This document shows positions 13,511 to 21,206 of a stretch of 37,053 nucleotides of DNA, piece by piece. The notes under the pieces are model-generated. The model ran no database searches, was not told where the DNA came from, and saw nothing but the letters and a program-made list of their open reading frames with translations. The position numbers and the translations under genes were made by a program. The stretch covers positions 1 to 37,053 of the forward strand of contig CAKTHE010000024.1 of assembly GCA_934563745.1 (NCBI GenBank), given 5' to 3'. Position 1 is the first letter of the stretch; each line of letters begins with the position of its first letter. Source of the stretch: an uncultured Dysosmobacter sp. Lineage in GTDB: Bacteria > Bacillota > Clostridia > Oscillospirales > Oscillospiraceae.

Positions 13511-14914
13511 TTATTCCCAATAGGCCGTCTTTCCGGCAAGGCCCACATCCGCCGCCCGGAACTGCGGGTCCAGGCCGGCCTTCCGCTGCCGGGTGTAATC
13601 CTGCAGGGCCGCAAGCGCAGGCTTGGCCAGCAGCACAATGGAGGGCAGATTGATCAGGGCCATGCAGCCCATGGTGACGTCCGCCGTATCCCACACCAGA
13701 GAGAAATTCAGCCGTGCGCCCTGGAATACGATCAGCATGGCCAGAATCCGGAACACCATCAGCTCCCACTTCCGGGCATCCCGCCGCAGCATGTAGTGCA
13801 GGTTGCTTTCACAATAATAGTAGTTGCCCAGAATGGTGGTAAAGGCAAAGAAAATCGTGATCACCGTGATAAACCAGTTTCCGGCAGGGCCGAAGGTGGA
13901 TTCCAGCGCGGCCTGCACATAGGGTACCCCTTTCAGCTCCGGCGACGGCGTGACCCCGGAGCACAGGCACAAAAAGGCCGTGGCCGAGCAGATCACCAGG
14001 GTGTCCAAAAACACGGAGAGCATCTGTGCCAGACCCTGCTTCACCGGGTGTGAAACGGAGGCCGCCGCGGCAGCGTTGGGTGCCGAGCCAACACCCGCCT
14101 CGTTGGAAAACAGGCCCCGTTTGATCCCGTGCATCATGGCGGACCCGGTAAATCCGGCGAAGATCGCCCGGAAGTCAAAGGCATTCCGGAAAATGGCGGC
14201 CAGGATCCCCGGCAGCAGCCGGATATGCAGCAGGATCATAACCAGGGCAGCCAGCACGTAAATGCCGCCCATCAGCGGGACCAGCACGCCGGTGACCTTG
14301 CTGAGCCGCTGGCTTCCGCCCATAATGCATACAGCCGTGACCGCCGCCAGCACCAGGCCGATCACCGTCGGCGTGGTCTGCGCGGAAAAGAAGCTGTAAC
14401 CGGAAAACGCATCCATCAGGTTATAGGATGCCACCATGTTGAACCCCACCATATACGTGAGGATCAGAAACACGGAAAAGAGCATCGCCAGAAACCGGCT
14501 GCCCAGCACCTTTTCAATATAATAAGCCGGGCCTCCGCGGCTGCCGCCGCTGCCGTCAGGCACTTTATAGATCTGCGCAAGGGTGCTTTCAATGAAAGCG
14601 GAGGCACTGCCCAGCAGGGCAACCATCCACATCCAGAATACGGCGCCCACGCCGCCCAGACAGATGGCAATGGAGACCCCGGCCAGGTTCCCGGTCCCCA
14701 CCCGGGACGCGGTGGAGATCATCAGCGCCTGAAAGGACGAGACGCCCCCCTCTTCGTGCTTTTCCTCCCGCAGCACCCGGAAGGATTCACCGAAGAGGCG
14801 GATCTGCACGAAGCGGGTCCGGATCGTGAAGTACAGCCCCGCCGCCAGCAGCAGCGCCACCAGAATATAGGTATACAGATAATTGTTCAGGGTCGAAATC
14901 CAATGAGCCAACAT
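13511..14914 (-). CDS. Alanine/glycine:cation symporter (AGCS family)
   Basis: A 467-residue membrane protein with about ten or more hydrophobic segments. AGCS landmarks include LYFTIRTRFVQIRLF near residue 27, the ISTASRVGTGNLAGVS block (about residues 66-81) that lines the sodium/substrate site, GGPAYYIEKVLG (about 126), IKRGLFSNEAGVGSAPNAAA (about 264-283) and the C-terminal NYYYCESNLHYM. Members import alanine, glycine or related amino acids with sodium. The start at 14914 has AAAGGAT upstream and lies about 35 bases after a consensus promoter. It is a single-gene unit with a terminator shared with the HxlR operon. Confidence 0.93.
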   Translation of the reverse strand: MLAHWISTLNNYLYTYILVALLLAAGLYFTIRTRFVQIRLFGESFRVLREEKHEEGGVSSFQALMISTASRVGTGNLAGVSIAICLGGVGAVFWMWMVALLGSASAFIESTLAQIYKVPDGSGGSRGGPAYYIEKVLGSRFLAMLFSVFLILTYMVGFNMVASYNLMDAFSGYSFFSAQTTPTVIGLVLAAVTAVCIMGGSQRLSKVTGVLVPLMGGIYVLAALVMILLHIRLLPGILAAIFRNAFDFRAIFAGFTGSAMMHGIKRGLFSNEAGVGSAPNAAAAASVSHPVKQGLAQMLSVFLDTLVICSATAFLCLCSGVTPSPELKGVPYVQAALESTFGPAGNWFITVITIFFAFTTILGNYYYCESNLHYMLRRDARKWELMVFRILAMLIVFQGARLNFSLVWDTADVTMGCMALINLPSIVLLAKPALAALQDYTRQRKAGLDPQFRAADVGLAGKTAYWE

Positions 14915-14950
14915 AATGGGATCCTTTCAAAATCATGCATAATCTATGTT

Positions 14951-14979
14951 AAGATACCAAATCAGCAATGCTTTGTCAA
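14951..14979 (-). promoter_or_regulatory. Sigma-A promoter of the AGCS symporter gene
   Basis: Minus strand TTGACA (14979-14974), 17 bases, TATCTT (14956-14951). Confidence 0.75.
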
Positions 14980-15011
14980 ATGAAAGTCAAAATGAAACCC
15001 TAACAAACCGG

Positions 15012-15053
15012 AAGCGGCATTTGCACAGCCGGATGGATGCGCAAACGCCGCTT
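15012..15053 (-). terminator. Hairpin downstream of the aldo/keto reductase operon
   Basis: AAGCGGC/GCCGCTT arms (15012-15018, 15047-15053) continued by TTTGC/GCAAA after one mismatch. The minus strand then reads CCGGTTTG, so the T-tract is weak. Possible operon terminator. Confidence 0.4.
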
Positions 15054-15116
15054 GCCGTATACACGCGAACCGCGTGGCTTTTTCCGCGCCGGGCGTCTGA
15101 GGCCCCGGCTTTCCGC

Positions 15117-15986
15117 TTAGGCCAGCGGCTTTCCGCTGAAGACCGGGAAGACGTTGAACGCGCCGTAATCATCCATGCGCTGTGCCTTTTTCAGCGCCTC
15201 CAGATCCTCCGGGGCAAGCGCAAAATCCACCGCCGCGTTCTCCTTCATATGCGCCGGATCCGCTGTTTTCGGCAAAGCCACCGTCCCCAGCTCCAACACG
15301 TACCGGACGCAGAGCTGCGCCGCAGAAACCCCGTACTTATGCGCCATTTCCTGAATCACCGGATTTTTCAGGGCCTCGCCGTGGACAATGGGCGAATACG
15401 CCTCCACCAGGATCCCCTGCTCCCTGCAAAAGGCAAGGAGCTCCGCATCCGTACGTCCGATGTGCAGCAGGATCTGGTTGACCATGGGCCTGACGCGGCA
15501 GGATGCGAGAAGGCTTTCCAGATCGTCGCGCAAAAAGTTGGACACGCCGATGACCCGCACCTTACCGGCTGCCTGCGCATCCTCCAGCACGCGCCAAACC
15601 TCCCGGTTCTCTTCAAAATACCGCTTTTCACCCCGGAACTCGCTCCACGGCTGCGGCGCGTGGATGATCATCTGGTCCAGATACGCAAGGCCCATTTTCT
15701 CCAGCGTCTCATCGATGGACTTCGCCGCCTCGTCGTAAGATTTCCGCTCGGCCGCCACCTTACTGGCCACAAACAGCTTTTCCCGGGAAATCCCGCAGCT
15801 GCGGATCCCTTCGCCCACGCCCCGCTCGTTGCCGTAGGCCTGGGCCGTGTCGATCATGCGATAGCCCAGCTCTACCGCCGCGCGGACGGCCTGGGCCGCG
15901 GCGCCGTCATCAATAAACCAGGTGCCAAGCCCCAGCTTGGGGATCGGCATGCCGTTTTCCAGTGTATACGTCTCGTTTAAAATCAT
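15117..15986 (-). CDS. Aldo/keto reductase
   Basis: A 289-residue NAD(P)H-dependent oxidoreductase of the AKR superfamily (AKR5-like, 2,5-diketo-gluconate reductase type). Visible motifs are IPKLGLGTWFID at the N-terminus, MIDTAQAYGNERGVGEGI with catalytic Asp and Tyr, LFVASKV with catalytic Lys, the DQMIIHAPQP segment with active-site His, and VRVIGVSNF and ALPKTADP for cofactor binding. The catalytic tetrad appears complete. The ATG at 15986 overlaps the cupin stop (ATGA) and has GGAGG seven bases upstream. It is the third gene of an operon behind a MerR-type promoter, which fits a response to aldehydes or other electrophiles. Confidence 0.93.
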   Translation of the reverse strand: MILNETYTLENGMPIPKLGLGTWFIDDGAAAQAVRAAVELGYRMIDTAQAYGNERGVGEGIRSCGISREKLFVASKVAAERKSYDEAAKSIDETLEKMGLAYLDQMIIHAPQPWSEFRGEKRYFEENREVWRVLEDAQAAGKVRVIGVSNFLRDDLESLLASCRVRPMVNQILLHIGRTDAELLAFCREQGILVEAYSPIVHGEALKNPVIQEMAHKYGVSAAQLCVRYVLELGTVALPKTADPAHMKENAAVDFALAPEDLEALKKAQRMDDYGAFNVFPVFSGKPLA

Positions 15987-16432
15987 TTTTCCGCCTCCTG
16001 CTCCAGCTGTGCATACTCCGCATCGGAAACCGGCTCGCACCACTCGTTGCGGCACGCTTCTCCGGGAACTTCCACCGCAATGTGCGAAAACCAGGTATCC
16101 TTTTTCGCGCCGTGCCAGTGCTTGACATTGGCCGGGATCATCACCACGCTGCCCGCGCGCAGGCTGCAGGCCGGTTTTCCGGCCTCCTGGTACCAGCCCT
16201 CCCCCGCCGTGCAGAGCAGCAGCTGACCGCCGCCCTTGACCGCGTGGTGAATGTGCCAGTTGTTCCGGCAGCCGGGCGCAAAGGTCACATTGGCCGCAAA
16301 CAAGCCGCTCTGCGGATCGGTCAGCGGGTTGAGAAAGGAGTCCCCGCTGAAATACCGGGCATATGCCGTGTTCGGTGCGCCGGTTCCAAAATGGTTTTCC
16401 TGTTCAAATACAGCCGCATCCATGGTTTTCAT
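15983..16432 (-). CDS. Cupin-domain protein
   Basis: A 149-residue single-domain cupin. The metal-binding motif 1 is NNWHIHHAVKGGGQLLLCTAGEG (about residues 58-80, two His), and motif 2 is SVVMIPANVKHWHGA (about 95-109, His). The N-terminus FSGDSFLNPLTDP resembles cupins that accompany carboxymuconolactone decarboxylase-like or aldo-keto reductase genes in Gram-positive stress operons. The biochemical activity is unknown. The start at 16432 overlaps the preceding reductase gene by four bases, with GAGGA upstream; a second Met at codon 4 is possible. It overlaps the aldo/keto reductase downstream, so the three genes are tightly coupled. Confidence 0.9.
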   Translation of the reverse strand: MKTMDAAVFEQENHFGTGAPNTAYARYFSGDSFLNPLTDPQSGLFAANVTFAPGCRNNWHIHHAVKGGGQLLLCTAGEGWYQEAGKPACSLRAGSVVMIPANVKHWHGAKKDTWFSHIAVEVPGEACRNEWCEPVSDAEYAQLEQEAEK

Positions 16433-17127
16433 CGTACGTCATCCTCTTTTCCCGATTGAGTTGTATAGCGGATCCAAACCGCTCCGTCTTCGCATGTGCG
16501 CACATCGGAAAGCTTCAGGGGCGTCACCGGCCGGTCCATGGGCAGGCCGTCAAACACGGCGGCCATGCCGCCCCGTCCGTCGATCCCCGCCCCGATGAGG
16601 AGGCTGATCTCGTCCAGCAGGCCTGCGGCCAGGAAGCCCGCATTGATATGGCCGCCGCCCACCACCGCCATGCGCTTGACACCGAAGTGCAGCGCAAGCA
16701 GCTCGCAGGCCCTGGGCAGATCCACTGCGTTCTCTCCGCAGGCGATCCAGGAGATGCGTCTGCTCTCCAGATAAGCGAGGTAGGCGCGGCTGGCCTGCTG
16801 GCTGGTGACGATCAGCAGGGGGCGCTCTTCCTGGCTCTCCTCCCACAGCAGCGTTCCGCGGGTATCCACCACCACTTCATAGCCCGGCGCATCGGCCTGC
16901 TTGGAAAAGGCCTCTTTTCCGATGGGCTCCGCCTGCGCACAGGTAAAGGTCCCCGCCTGCGCCATCTCCAGCTGCGCGGTCACCCGGCCGCTGACCCGGG
17001 TGGGTGCATCCAGCGCCGCAAGCGTATCGTAATAGGCCGCAACTCCCGGCAGCTGCTCCGTCATGGCGCAGTCGATCCGCCCGTCCACGGACGTCATCAT
17101 ATGACAGATAATATAAGGTCTTGTCAC
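16429..17127 (-). CDS. RibD C-terminal/dihydrofolate reductase-like oxidoreductase
   Basis: A 232-residue protein with the DHFR/RibD-C reductase fold. It shows MMTSVDGRIDCAM near the N-terminus, RPLLIVTSQQAS, the GVKRMAVVGGGHINAGFLA dinucleotide loop (about residues 153-171) and LLDEISLLIGAGIDGRGG. Stand-alone members reduce unknown pterin- or riboflavin-like substrates with NADPH. The start is GTG at 17127, with AAGGAG eight bases before it; no ATG in frame has a comparable site. It is the first gene of the operon with cupin and aldo/keto reductase, divergent from the MerR gene. Confidence 0.85.
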   Translation of the reverse strand: MTRPYIICHMMTSVDGRIDCAMTEQLPGVAAYYDTLAALDAPTRVSGRVTAQLEMAQAGTFTCAQAEPIGKEAFSKQADAPGYEVVVDTRGTLLWEESQEERPLLIVTSQQASRAYLAYLESRRISWIACGENAVDLPRACELLALHFGVKRMAVVGGGHINAGFLAAGLLDEISLLIGAGIDGRGGMAAVFDGLPMDRPVTPLKLSDVRTCEDGAVWIRYTTQSGKEDDVR

Positions 17128-17147
17128 GTGTCATGCTCCTTCCATAC

Positions 17148-17176
17148 TTGACAGCATCGCTTCCATACGGTAGGAT
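17148..17176 (+). promoter_or_regulatory. Sigma-A promoter of the MerR operon
   Basis: TTGACA (17148-17153), 17 bases, TAGGAT (17171-17176). Transcription from here runs through the MerR operator at 17205-17222 before reaching the gene at 17260, which allows feedback. Confidence 0.6.
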
Positions 17177-17195
17177 GCCCTTAAAGTTCATTCAT

Positions 17196-17226
17196 ACTCT
17201 ACAACTTAAAGTACACTTTCAGTCAA
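17196..17226 (-). promoter_or_regulatory. MerR-type promoter (19-bp spacer) with dyad operator
   Basis: Minus strand TTGACT (17226-17221), then a 19-base spacer and TAGAGT (17201-17196). The spacer holds the near-perfect dyad CTTAAAGT-AC-ACTTTCAG (17205-17222). The over-long spacer and centred dyad are the classical arrangement activated by MerR proteins through DNA distortion. It drives the reductase/cupin/aldo-keto reductase operon. Confidence 0.8.
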
Positions 17227-17259
17227 GAGGTTTTTCAAAAAAATTCAGGAGGAATTTCC

Positions 17260-17769
17260 ATGGTCTACACAGTGGGCGAAATGGCCCGGATGCTGAATGT
17301 TCCCGCCTCCACACTGCGCTATTACGACAAAGAGGGGCTGCTTCCGTTCGTGGAGCGCTCCTCCGGCGGAATCCGGATGTTCCGGGATTCCGATTTTGAG
17401 TGGCTTCAGGTCATTCACTGCATGAAAAACGCCGGCATGTCCATCAAGGACATCCGCCACTACATTCAGCTGGCCATGCAGGGCAACGGCACCATCGACG
17501 TGCGGCTGCACATGTTTGAGCATCAGCGGGATGTGCTCAAGGCGCAGCTTCGTGAGCTGGAGCACACGCTGGAAATGGTCGATTACAAGTGCTGGTACTA
17601 TGAAACGGCCCGGGCGGCCGGGACGGTCGCAGTGCCCCAGGACCTGCCTGATGAGGACGTTCCCCCGCGCTTCCGGGCGATTCGTCAGGAGCTCCGGAAC
17701 GCGCCGGTCCGCTGCATATGTAAAGGAAAAGTCCCTTCATGCAAGGACGCAGAACAGGAGGGGGTATGA
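17260..17769 (+). CDS. MerR-family transcriptional regulator
   Basis: A 169-residue protein. The N-terminal MerR helix-turn-helix is YTVGEMARMLNVPASTLRYY (3-22), followed by DKEGLLPFVERSSGGIRMF (wing) and a long coiled-coil dimerisation helix that includes FEHQRDVLKAQLRELEHTLE. The C-terminal tail contains Cys-Cys pairs (CICKGKVPSC), possibly involved in sensing, though unlike the strict metal-binding cysteines of classical MerR. The pattern is closest to the AdhR-like group that controls aldehyde-stress genes. The start at 17260 has AGGAGG just upstream. It is divergent from the aldo/keto reductase operon, whose promoter carries the expected operator, and is followed by an HD-domain gene one base after its stop. 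Confidence 0.92.
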   Translation: MVYTVGEMARMLNVPASTLRYYDKEGLLPFVERSSGGIRMFRDSDFEWLQVIHCMKNAGMSIKDIRHYIQLAMQGNGTIDVRLHMFEHQRDVLKAQLRELEHTLEMVDYKCWYYETARAAGTVAVPQDLPDEDVPPRFRAIRQELRNAPVRCICKGKVPSCKDAEQEGV

Positions 17770-17770
17770 T

Positions 17771-18403
17771 ATGAAACCGGAAGCATTGCTGGCCGCCCTT
17801 CATGTGGCGGAAAAGCTGAAGGACACCCCGCGCCACTGCTACTCCTCCGGCGGACGCCGGGAAAGCGTCGCTGAGCACAGCTGGCGGGTGGCTTTGATGG
17901 CATTCTTTCTGCAGGATGCGTTCCCCGACGCCGACTTGGGAAAGGTAATCCAAATGTGCCTGATCCACGATCTGGGCGAGTGCTTTACCGGCGACATTCC
18001 CGCTTTTTTGAAAACAGACGGCGATGAACAAACCGAGGAAGCCCTGCTTTTATCCTGGGTGGACACCCTCCCCGCTCCCTACTGCATCCAGATGCGCGCC
18101 CTGTATGCGGAAATGGCCGCGCTGGAAACCCAGGAAGCCCGGATCTATAAGGCGCTTGACAAGATGGAGGCCATTGTGCAGCACAATGAATCCGCCATCT
18201 CCACCTGGGAGCCACAGGAATACGCCCTGAATCTGACTTACGGCGTGGAACAGGCCGCGTTTTCCCCGTACATGCAGGCCCTGCGTCAGGCCATCCTTCA
18301 GGAGACCCTGGACAAGATGGCCCGGGAAGGCGGCCAAGGCGCGGTGTCGGACACCGGGCACGGCCCGGTCACGCATCCGGACGGCAAAGGAGCGGAAGCA
18401 TGA
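17771..18403 (+). CDS. HD-domain phosphohydrolase (YfbR-like)
   Basis: A 210-residue soluble protein. HD superfamily metal ligands are visible: SVAEHSWRVALMAFFL (about residues 33-48, His) and LIHDLGECFTGDIPAFL (about 64-80, His-Asp, plus a second Asp), with IYKALDKMEAIVQ further on. This arrangement matches YfbR/YGK1-type HD proteins, 5'-deoxyribonucleotidases. The precise substrate is not shown by sequence. AGGAGGG precedes the ATG at 17771, one base after the MerR stop. Its stop overlaps the next gene's ATG, so MerR, HD and the editing protein form one operon. Confidence 0.88.
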   Translation: MKPEALLAALHVAEKLKDTPRHCYSSGGRRESVAEHSWRVALMAFFLQDAFPDADLGKVIQMCLIHDLGECFTGDIPAFLKTDGDEQTEEALLLSWVDTLPAPYCIQMRALYAEMAALETQEARIYKALDKMEAIVQHNESAISTWEPQEYALNLTYGVEQAAFSPYMQALRQAILQETLDKMAREGGQGAVSDTGHGPVTHPDGKGAEA

Positions 18404-18888
18404 CCAAACAGGAGACCTATGAATATCTCCGCGCCCACGGCATTCCCTTTACGGTCACGGAACACCGGGCCGTGTTCAGTATGGATGCGTGCGATGATAT
18501 CCAGCTGCCCTATCCGGACGATGACGCCAAAAATCTCTTCGTCCGGGATGATAAGAAGCAGACCTATTACCTGATCACCGTGAAGGGAAAAAAGCGGGTG
18601 GATCTGAAAGAGTTTCGCCGGAAGCACAGCACGCGGCCGCTGAGCTTTGCCTCCCCGGAGGATCTGATGGCGTTTCTCAAGCTGACGCCTGGCTCGGTCA
18701 CGCCGCTGGGGCTGCTCAATGATGAGCGCCGGCGCGTACGGTTGTTTCTGGACGAAGCCTTTGTGCAGCCCACCGGCCGCATCGGCGTCCACCCCAACGA
18801 CAACACCGCCACGGTCTGGCTGCGCACGGAGGACCTGATCCGCCTGCTGCAGGAGCATGGCACGACGGTGGAGCGGACCGCCCTGTAA
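18400..18888 (+). CDS. YbaK/ProX-type prolyl-tRNA editing domain protein
   Basis: A 162-residue single-domain protein of the YbaK/INS superfamily (prolyl-tRNA synthetase-associated domain, ProXp-like). Visible segments are GIPFTVTEHRAVFSMD near the N-terminus, DAKNLFVRDDKKQTYYLI (about 43-60), the VTPLGLLNDE loop (about 100-109) that lines the editing pocket and GRIGVHPNDNTATVWL near the C-terminus. Such proteins hydrolyse mischarged Ala- or Cys-tRNA-Pro. It overlaps the HD gene by four bases. A strong terminator lies about 120 bases downstream. Confidence 0.9.
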   Translation: MTKQETYEYLRAHGIPFTVTEHRAVFSMDACDDIQLPYPDDDAKNLFVRDDKKQTYYLITVKGKKRVDLKEFRRKHSTRPLSFASPEDLMAFLKLTPGSVTPLGLLNDERRRVRLFLDEAFVQPTGRIGVHPNDNTATVWLRTEDLIRLLQEHGTTVERTAL

Positions 18889-19009
18889 CCTTCGGTTATC
18901 CGCCCCGGGCCGCTGCCGGCTTCTGCCGGAGCTATTTTCCGCCGTGCAGGAGGTTCCTGCCCCGGCTCGGGGAAAAACGGTTTTCCCGTTTTGGCTGGAT
19001 TGGAAAGCA

Positions 19010-19041
19010 CCCCTGCGGCTTAAAAGCCGCAGGGGCGCTTT
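19010..19041 (+). terminator. Intrinsic terminator of the MerR-HD-ProX operon
   Basis: CCCCTGCGGC (19010-19019) pairs with GCCGCAGGGG (19026-19035) around TTAAAA, followed by CGCTTTC. Confidence 0.75.
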
Positions 19042-19061
19042 CATCTCAGGCCCGGAATGCA

Positions 19062-19092
19062 GAAAGAGGGCGGGAGCATCTGCCCCGCCCTC
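19062..19092 (-). terminator. Intrinsic terminator of the thiamine operon
   Basis: GAGGGCGGG (19066-19074) pairs with CCCGCCCTC (19084-19092). The minus strand continues TTTCTG. It is about 30 bases past the cytX stop. Confidence 0.7.
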
Positions 19093-19122
19093 TCAGAAAA
19101 ATTTGTCCGGCTGCGGACCCGG

Positions 19123-20310
19123 TCAGCCCTGCTTTCCCGCCGCACAGCGGCCGGTGGGGCGAACCTTTTCGGCCAGCACGCACAAGGCCACCGTCAGGAC
19201 CATATCCGGCAGCGTATAGCCCACCGGCGTGTCCACGCCCATCAGCACCCGGTACGCCGCAAAGCCGATGAGCCAGATGACCAGATTCCGGCCGTCCGCG
19301 CCGACCGCAAAGCGGTCCCGGTGCAGAATGAAGTGATCTGCGATCTGCACGGCGATCATCGGTGCAAACACCGAGCCGATCAGATACAAAAAGCCCGTGA
19401 TATCATCCATGGGGAACAGCATCGCGCCGACAACGCCGATGACCGTCACGCCGATGGCCGTCTTTTTTCCGTCGATCTTTGCAGACAGGGACTCGGCGGA
19501 AATGCCGGCAGACCAGGCGTCCAGGAAGGTTGTCGTGACCGTGGAAAACACCAGGATCACCAGGGCGGCAATCCCCAGTCCGGCCTTCACCATGATGACC
19601 GCAATGTCGTATTCCCCGGTATACAGCGCCGCGCCCATGCCGATGAGATACATCCAGCAGGACACCAGCCCGTAAACCAGCACGCTGGCCCAGGTCGCCT
19701 GCAGCGGCTTTTCCGCCTCGCGGGTATAGTCGCTGATCAGGGGCAGCCAGGAAAGCGGCATGGCCACCGCCAGCTCCACCGCCGCGCCGAAGGTCAGCGC
19801 ACCGCCATCCGAAACCGGAGTCGCCTGGCCGGAGAAAAAGATGACCCGGCACAAAACCAGCGTCAGAAGAAACAGGGCCGCCATGGTGATCTTATTGATC
19901 CAGCCCAGATCCGTAACGCCCACCGCGATCCACAGCACGATCAGCGCGCCGATCACCAGGCACCAGACCCAATGTCCCACCGAGAAGATCCCGCCGATGG
20001 CAAGGGCCCCGTCGTAGATCATGATGGCCGTCCAGCCCACCAGCTGCAGGACGTTCAAAAGAGCAAACAGCAGGCCGCCCTTCTGGCCGAAGCTCATTTT
20101 TACCGTTTCCATGGCGCTGCGGCCGGTGCGGCCGCCGATCAGGCCCGCCAGAAACATCATGGCGCAGCCGATCACATGTCCCAGCACGATGGCCGCCAGC
20201 CCCTTGGCCATGCCCAGAGGGGCAAATGCGGTGCCGGTCAGGATCTCTGCCAGAGAGACGCCGGCGCCGAACCAGATCAGCGCGTTCTGAAAGGTAGACG
20301 TTTTCTTCAT
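19123..20310 (-). CDS. cytX: NCS1-family hydroxymethylpyrimidine transporter
   Basis: A 395-residue polytopic membrane protein of the NCS1 nucleobase:cation symporter family. Hydrophobic segments include ALIWFGAGVSLAEILTGTAF at the N-terminus, LAAIVLGHVIGCAMMFLAG, LLNVLQLVGWTAIMIYDGAL and WLPLISDYTREAEKPL, typical of CodB/CytX. Placement as the last gene of a TPP-riboswitch operon supports CytX, thought to import the thiamine precursor HMP, rather than cytosine permease. The start at 20310 overlaps the thiD stop by four bases. The substrate assignment rests on genomic context. Confidence 0.9.
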   Translation of the reverse strand: MKKTSTFQNALIWFGAGVSLAEILTGTAFAPLGMAKGLAAIVLGHVIGCAMMFLAGLIGGRTGRSAMETVKMSFGQKGGLLFALLNVLQLVGWTAIMIYDGALAIGGIFSVGHWVWCLVIGALIVLWIAVGVTDLGWINKITMAALFLLTLVLCRVIFFSGQATPVSDGGALTFGAAVELAVAMPLSWLPLISDYTREAEKPLQATWASVLVYGLVSCWMYLIGMGAALYTGEYDIAVIMVKAGLGIAALVILVFSTVTTTFLDAWSAGISAESLSAKIDGKKTAIGVTVIGVVGAMLFPMDDITGFLYLIGSVFAPMIAVQIADHFILHRDRFAVGADGRNLVIWLIGFAAYRVLMGVDTPVGYTLPDMVLTVALCVLAEKVRPTGRCAAGKQG

Positions 20311-21104
20311 TCCGCAAACGCCCCCTTGATCGCAAACATATGGTCCATGGGGCCGGATCCCTTACCCAGGTCCAGCATCGCCGAAAGGGCGCCGGAGATA
20401 TAGGCCTTCGCCCGCTCCACCGACGTGTCCAGGTCATAGCCCTTCGCCAGATTGGACGCGATCGCGCTGGAAAGCGTGCAGCCGGTCCCATGGGTGTTGG
20501 GATTGTCGATGTGCCGGCCCCGGAACCACTTTCCGCTGTCGCCGCGCCAAAGCAGGTCATCGGCGTCGTTGATCTGGTGGCCGCCCTTGCAGAGGACCGC
20601 GCAGCCGTAGCGCCGGCTGATGGTCCGGGCCGCCGCTTCCATATCGGCGGCATTTGTGATCTTCTGTCCCGACAGGATCTCCGCTTCCGGAATATTGGGC
20701 GTCAGGATCTCCGCCAGGGGCAGCAGCTGCTCTTTCAGGGCATCCACCGCCGTATCCCGCAGCAGCTTCGCCCCGGAGGTTGCCACCATGACCGGGTCCA
20801 CCACAATGTGCGCGGGCCGGTACTGGCGCAGCTTGTCCGCAATGACCCGGATCAGCTCCGTCGAAGAGACCATACCGATCTTCACGGCATCGGGAAAAAT
20901 GTCCGTAAAGACGGCGTCCAGCTGCTCTTCCAGAAAGAGCGGGGTGGACTCCAAAATGTCTGTGACGCCGGTGGTATTCTGGGCAGTCAGGGCTGTCACG
21001 GCGCTCATGGCGTATACGCCGTTGGCCGTCATGGTCTTGATATCTGCCTGGATTCCGGCGCCTCCGCTGGAATCGCTTCCAGCAATGGTCAATGCTGTTT
21101 TCAT
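20307..21104 (-). CDS. thiD: Hydroxymethylpyrimidine/phosphomethylpyrimidine kinase
   Basis: A 265-residue ribokinase-fold enzyme that phosphorylates HMP to HMP-P and then HMP-PP for thiamine synthesis. ThiD motifs are clear: MKTALTIAGSDSSGGAGIQA (1-20), DIKTMTANGVYAMSAVTALT with the substrate-binding region, VVDPVMVATSGAKLL (about 97-111), TPNIPEAEIL and the anion-hole NPNTHGTGCTLSSAIASNLA (about 203-222). The start at 21104 is chosen for the AAGGAAGG upstream. It follows the HAD gene after 102 bases, a gap that contains a small GGGGC/GCCCC hairpin, and overlaps cytX downstream. Confidence 0.95.
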   Translation of the reverse strand: MKTALTIAGSDSSGGAGIQADIKTMTANGVYAMSAVTALTAQNTTGVTDILESTPLFLEEQLDAVFTDIFPDAVKIGMVSSTELIRVIADKLRQYRPAHIVVDPVMVATSGAKLLRDTAVDALKEQLLPLAEILTPNIPEAEILSGQKITNAADMEAAARTISRRYGCAVLCKGGHQINDADDLLWRGDSGKWFRGRHIDNPNTHGTGCTLSSAIASNLAKGYDLDTSVERAKAYISGALSAMLDLGKGSGPMDHMFAIKGAFAE

Positions 21105-21206
21105 GTCGTTCCTTCCTTTCAACTCACACAGCACAGTTTTCTTAAGCGACAAAAGGTGGTGCCCCCAATCTGCCGCTTGAACGCGGGGCATAGCCCCGGA
21201 AGTTCC

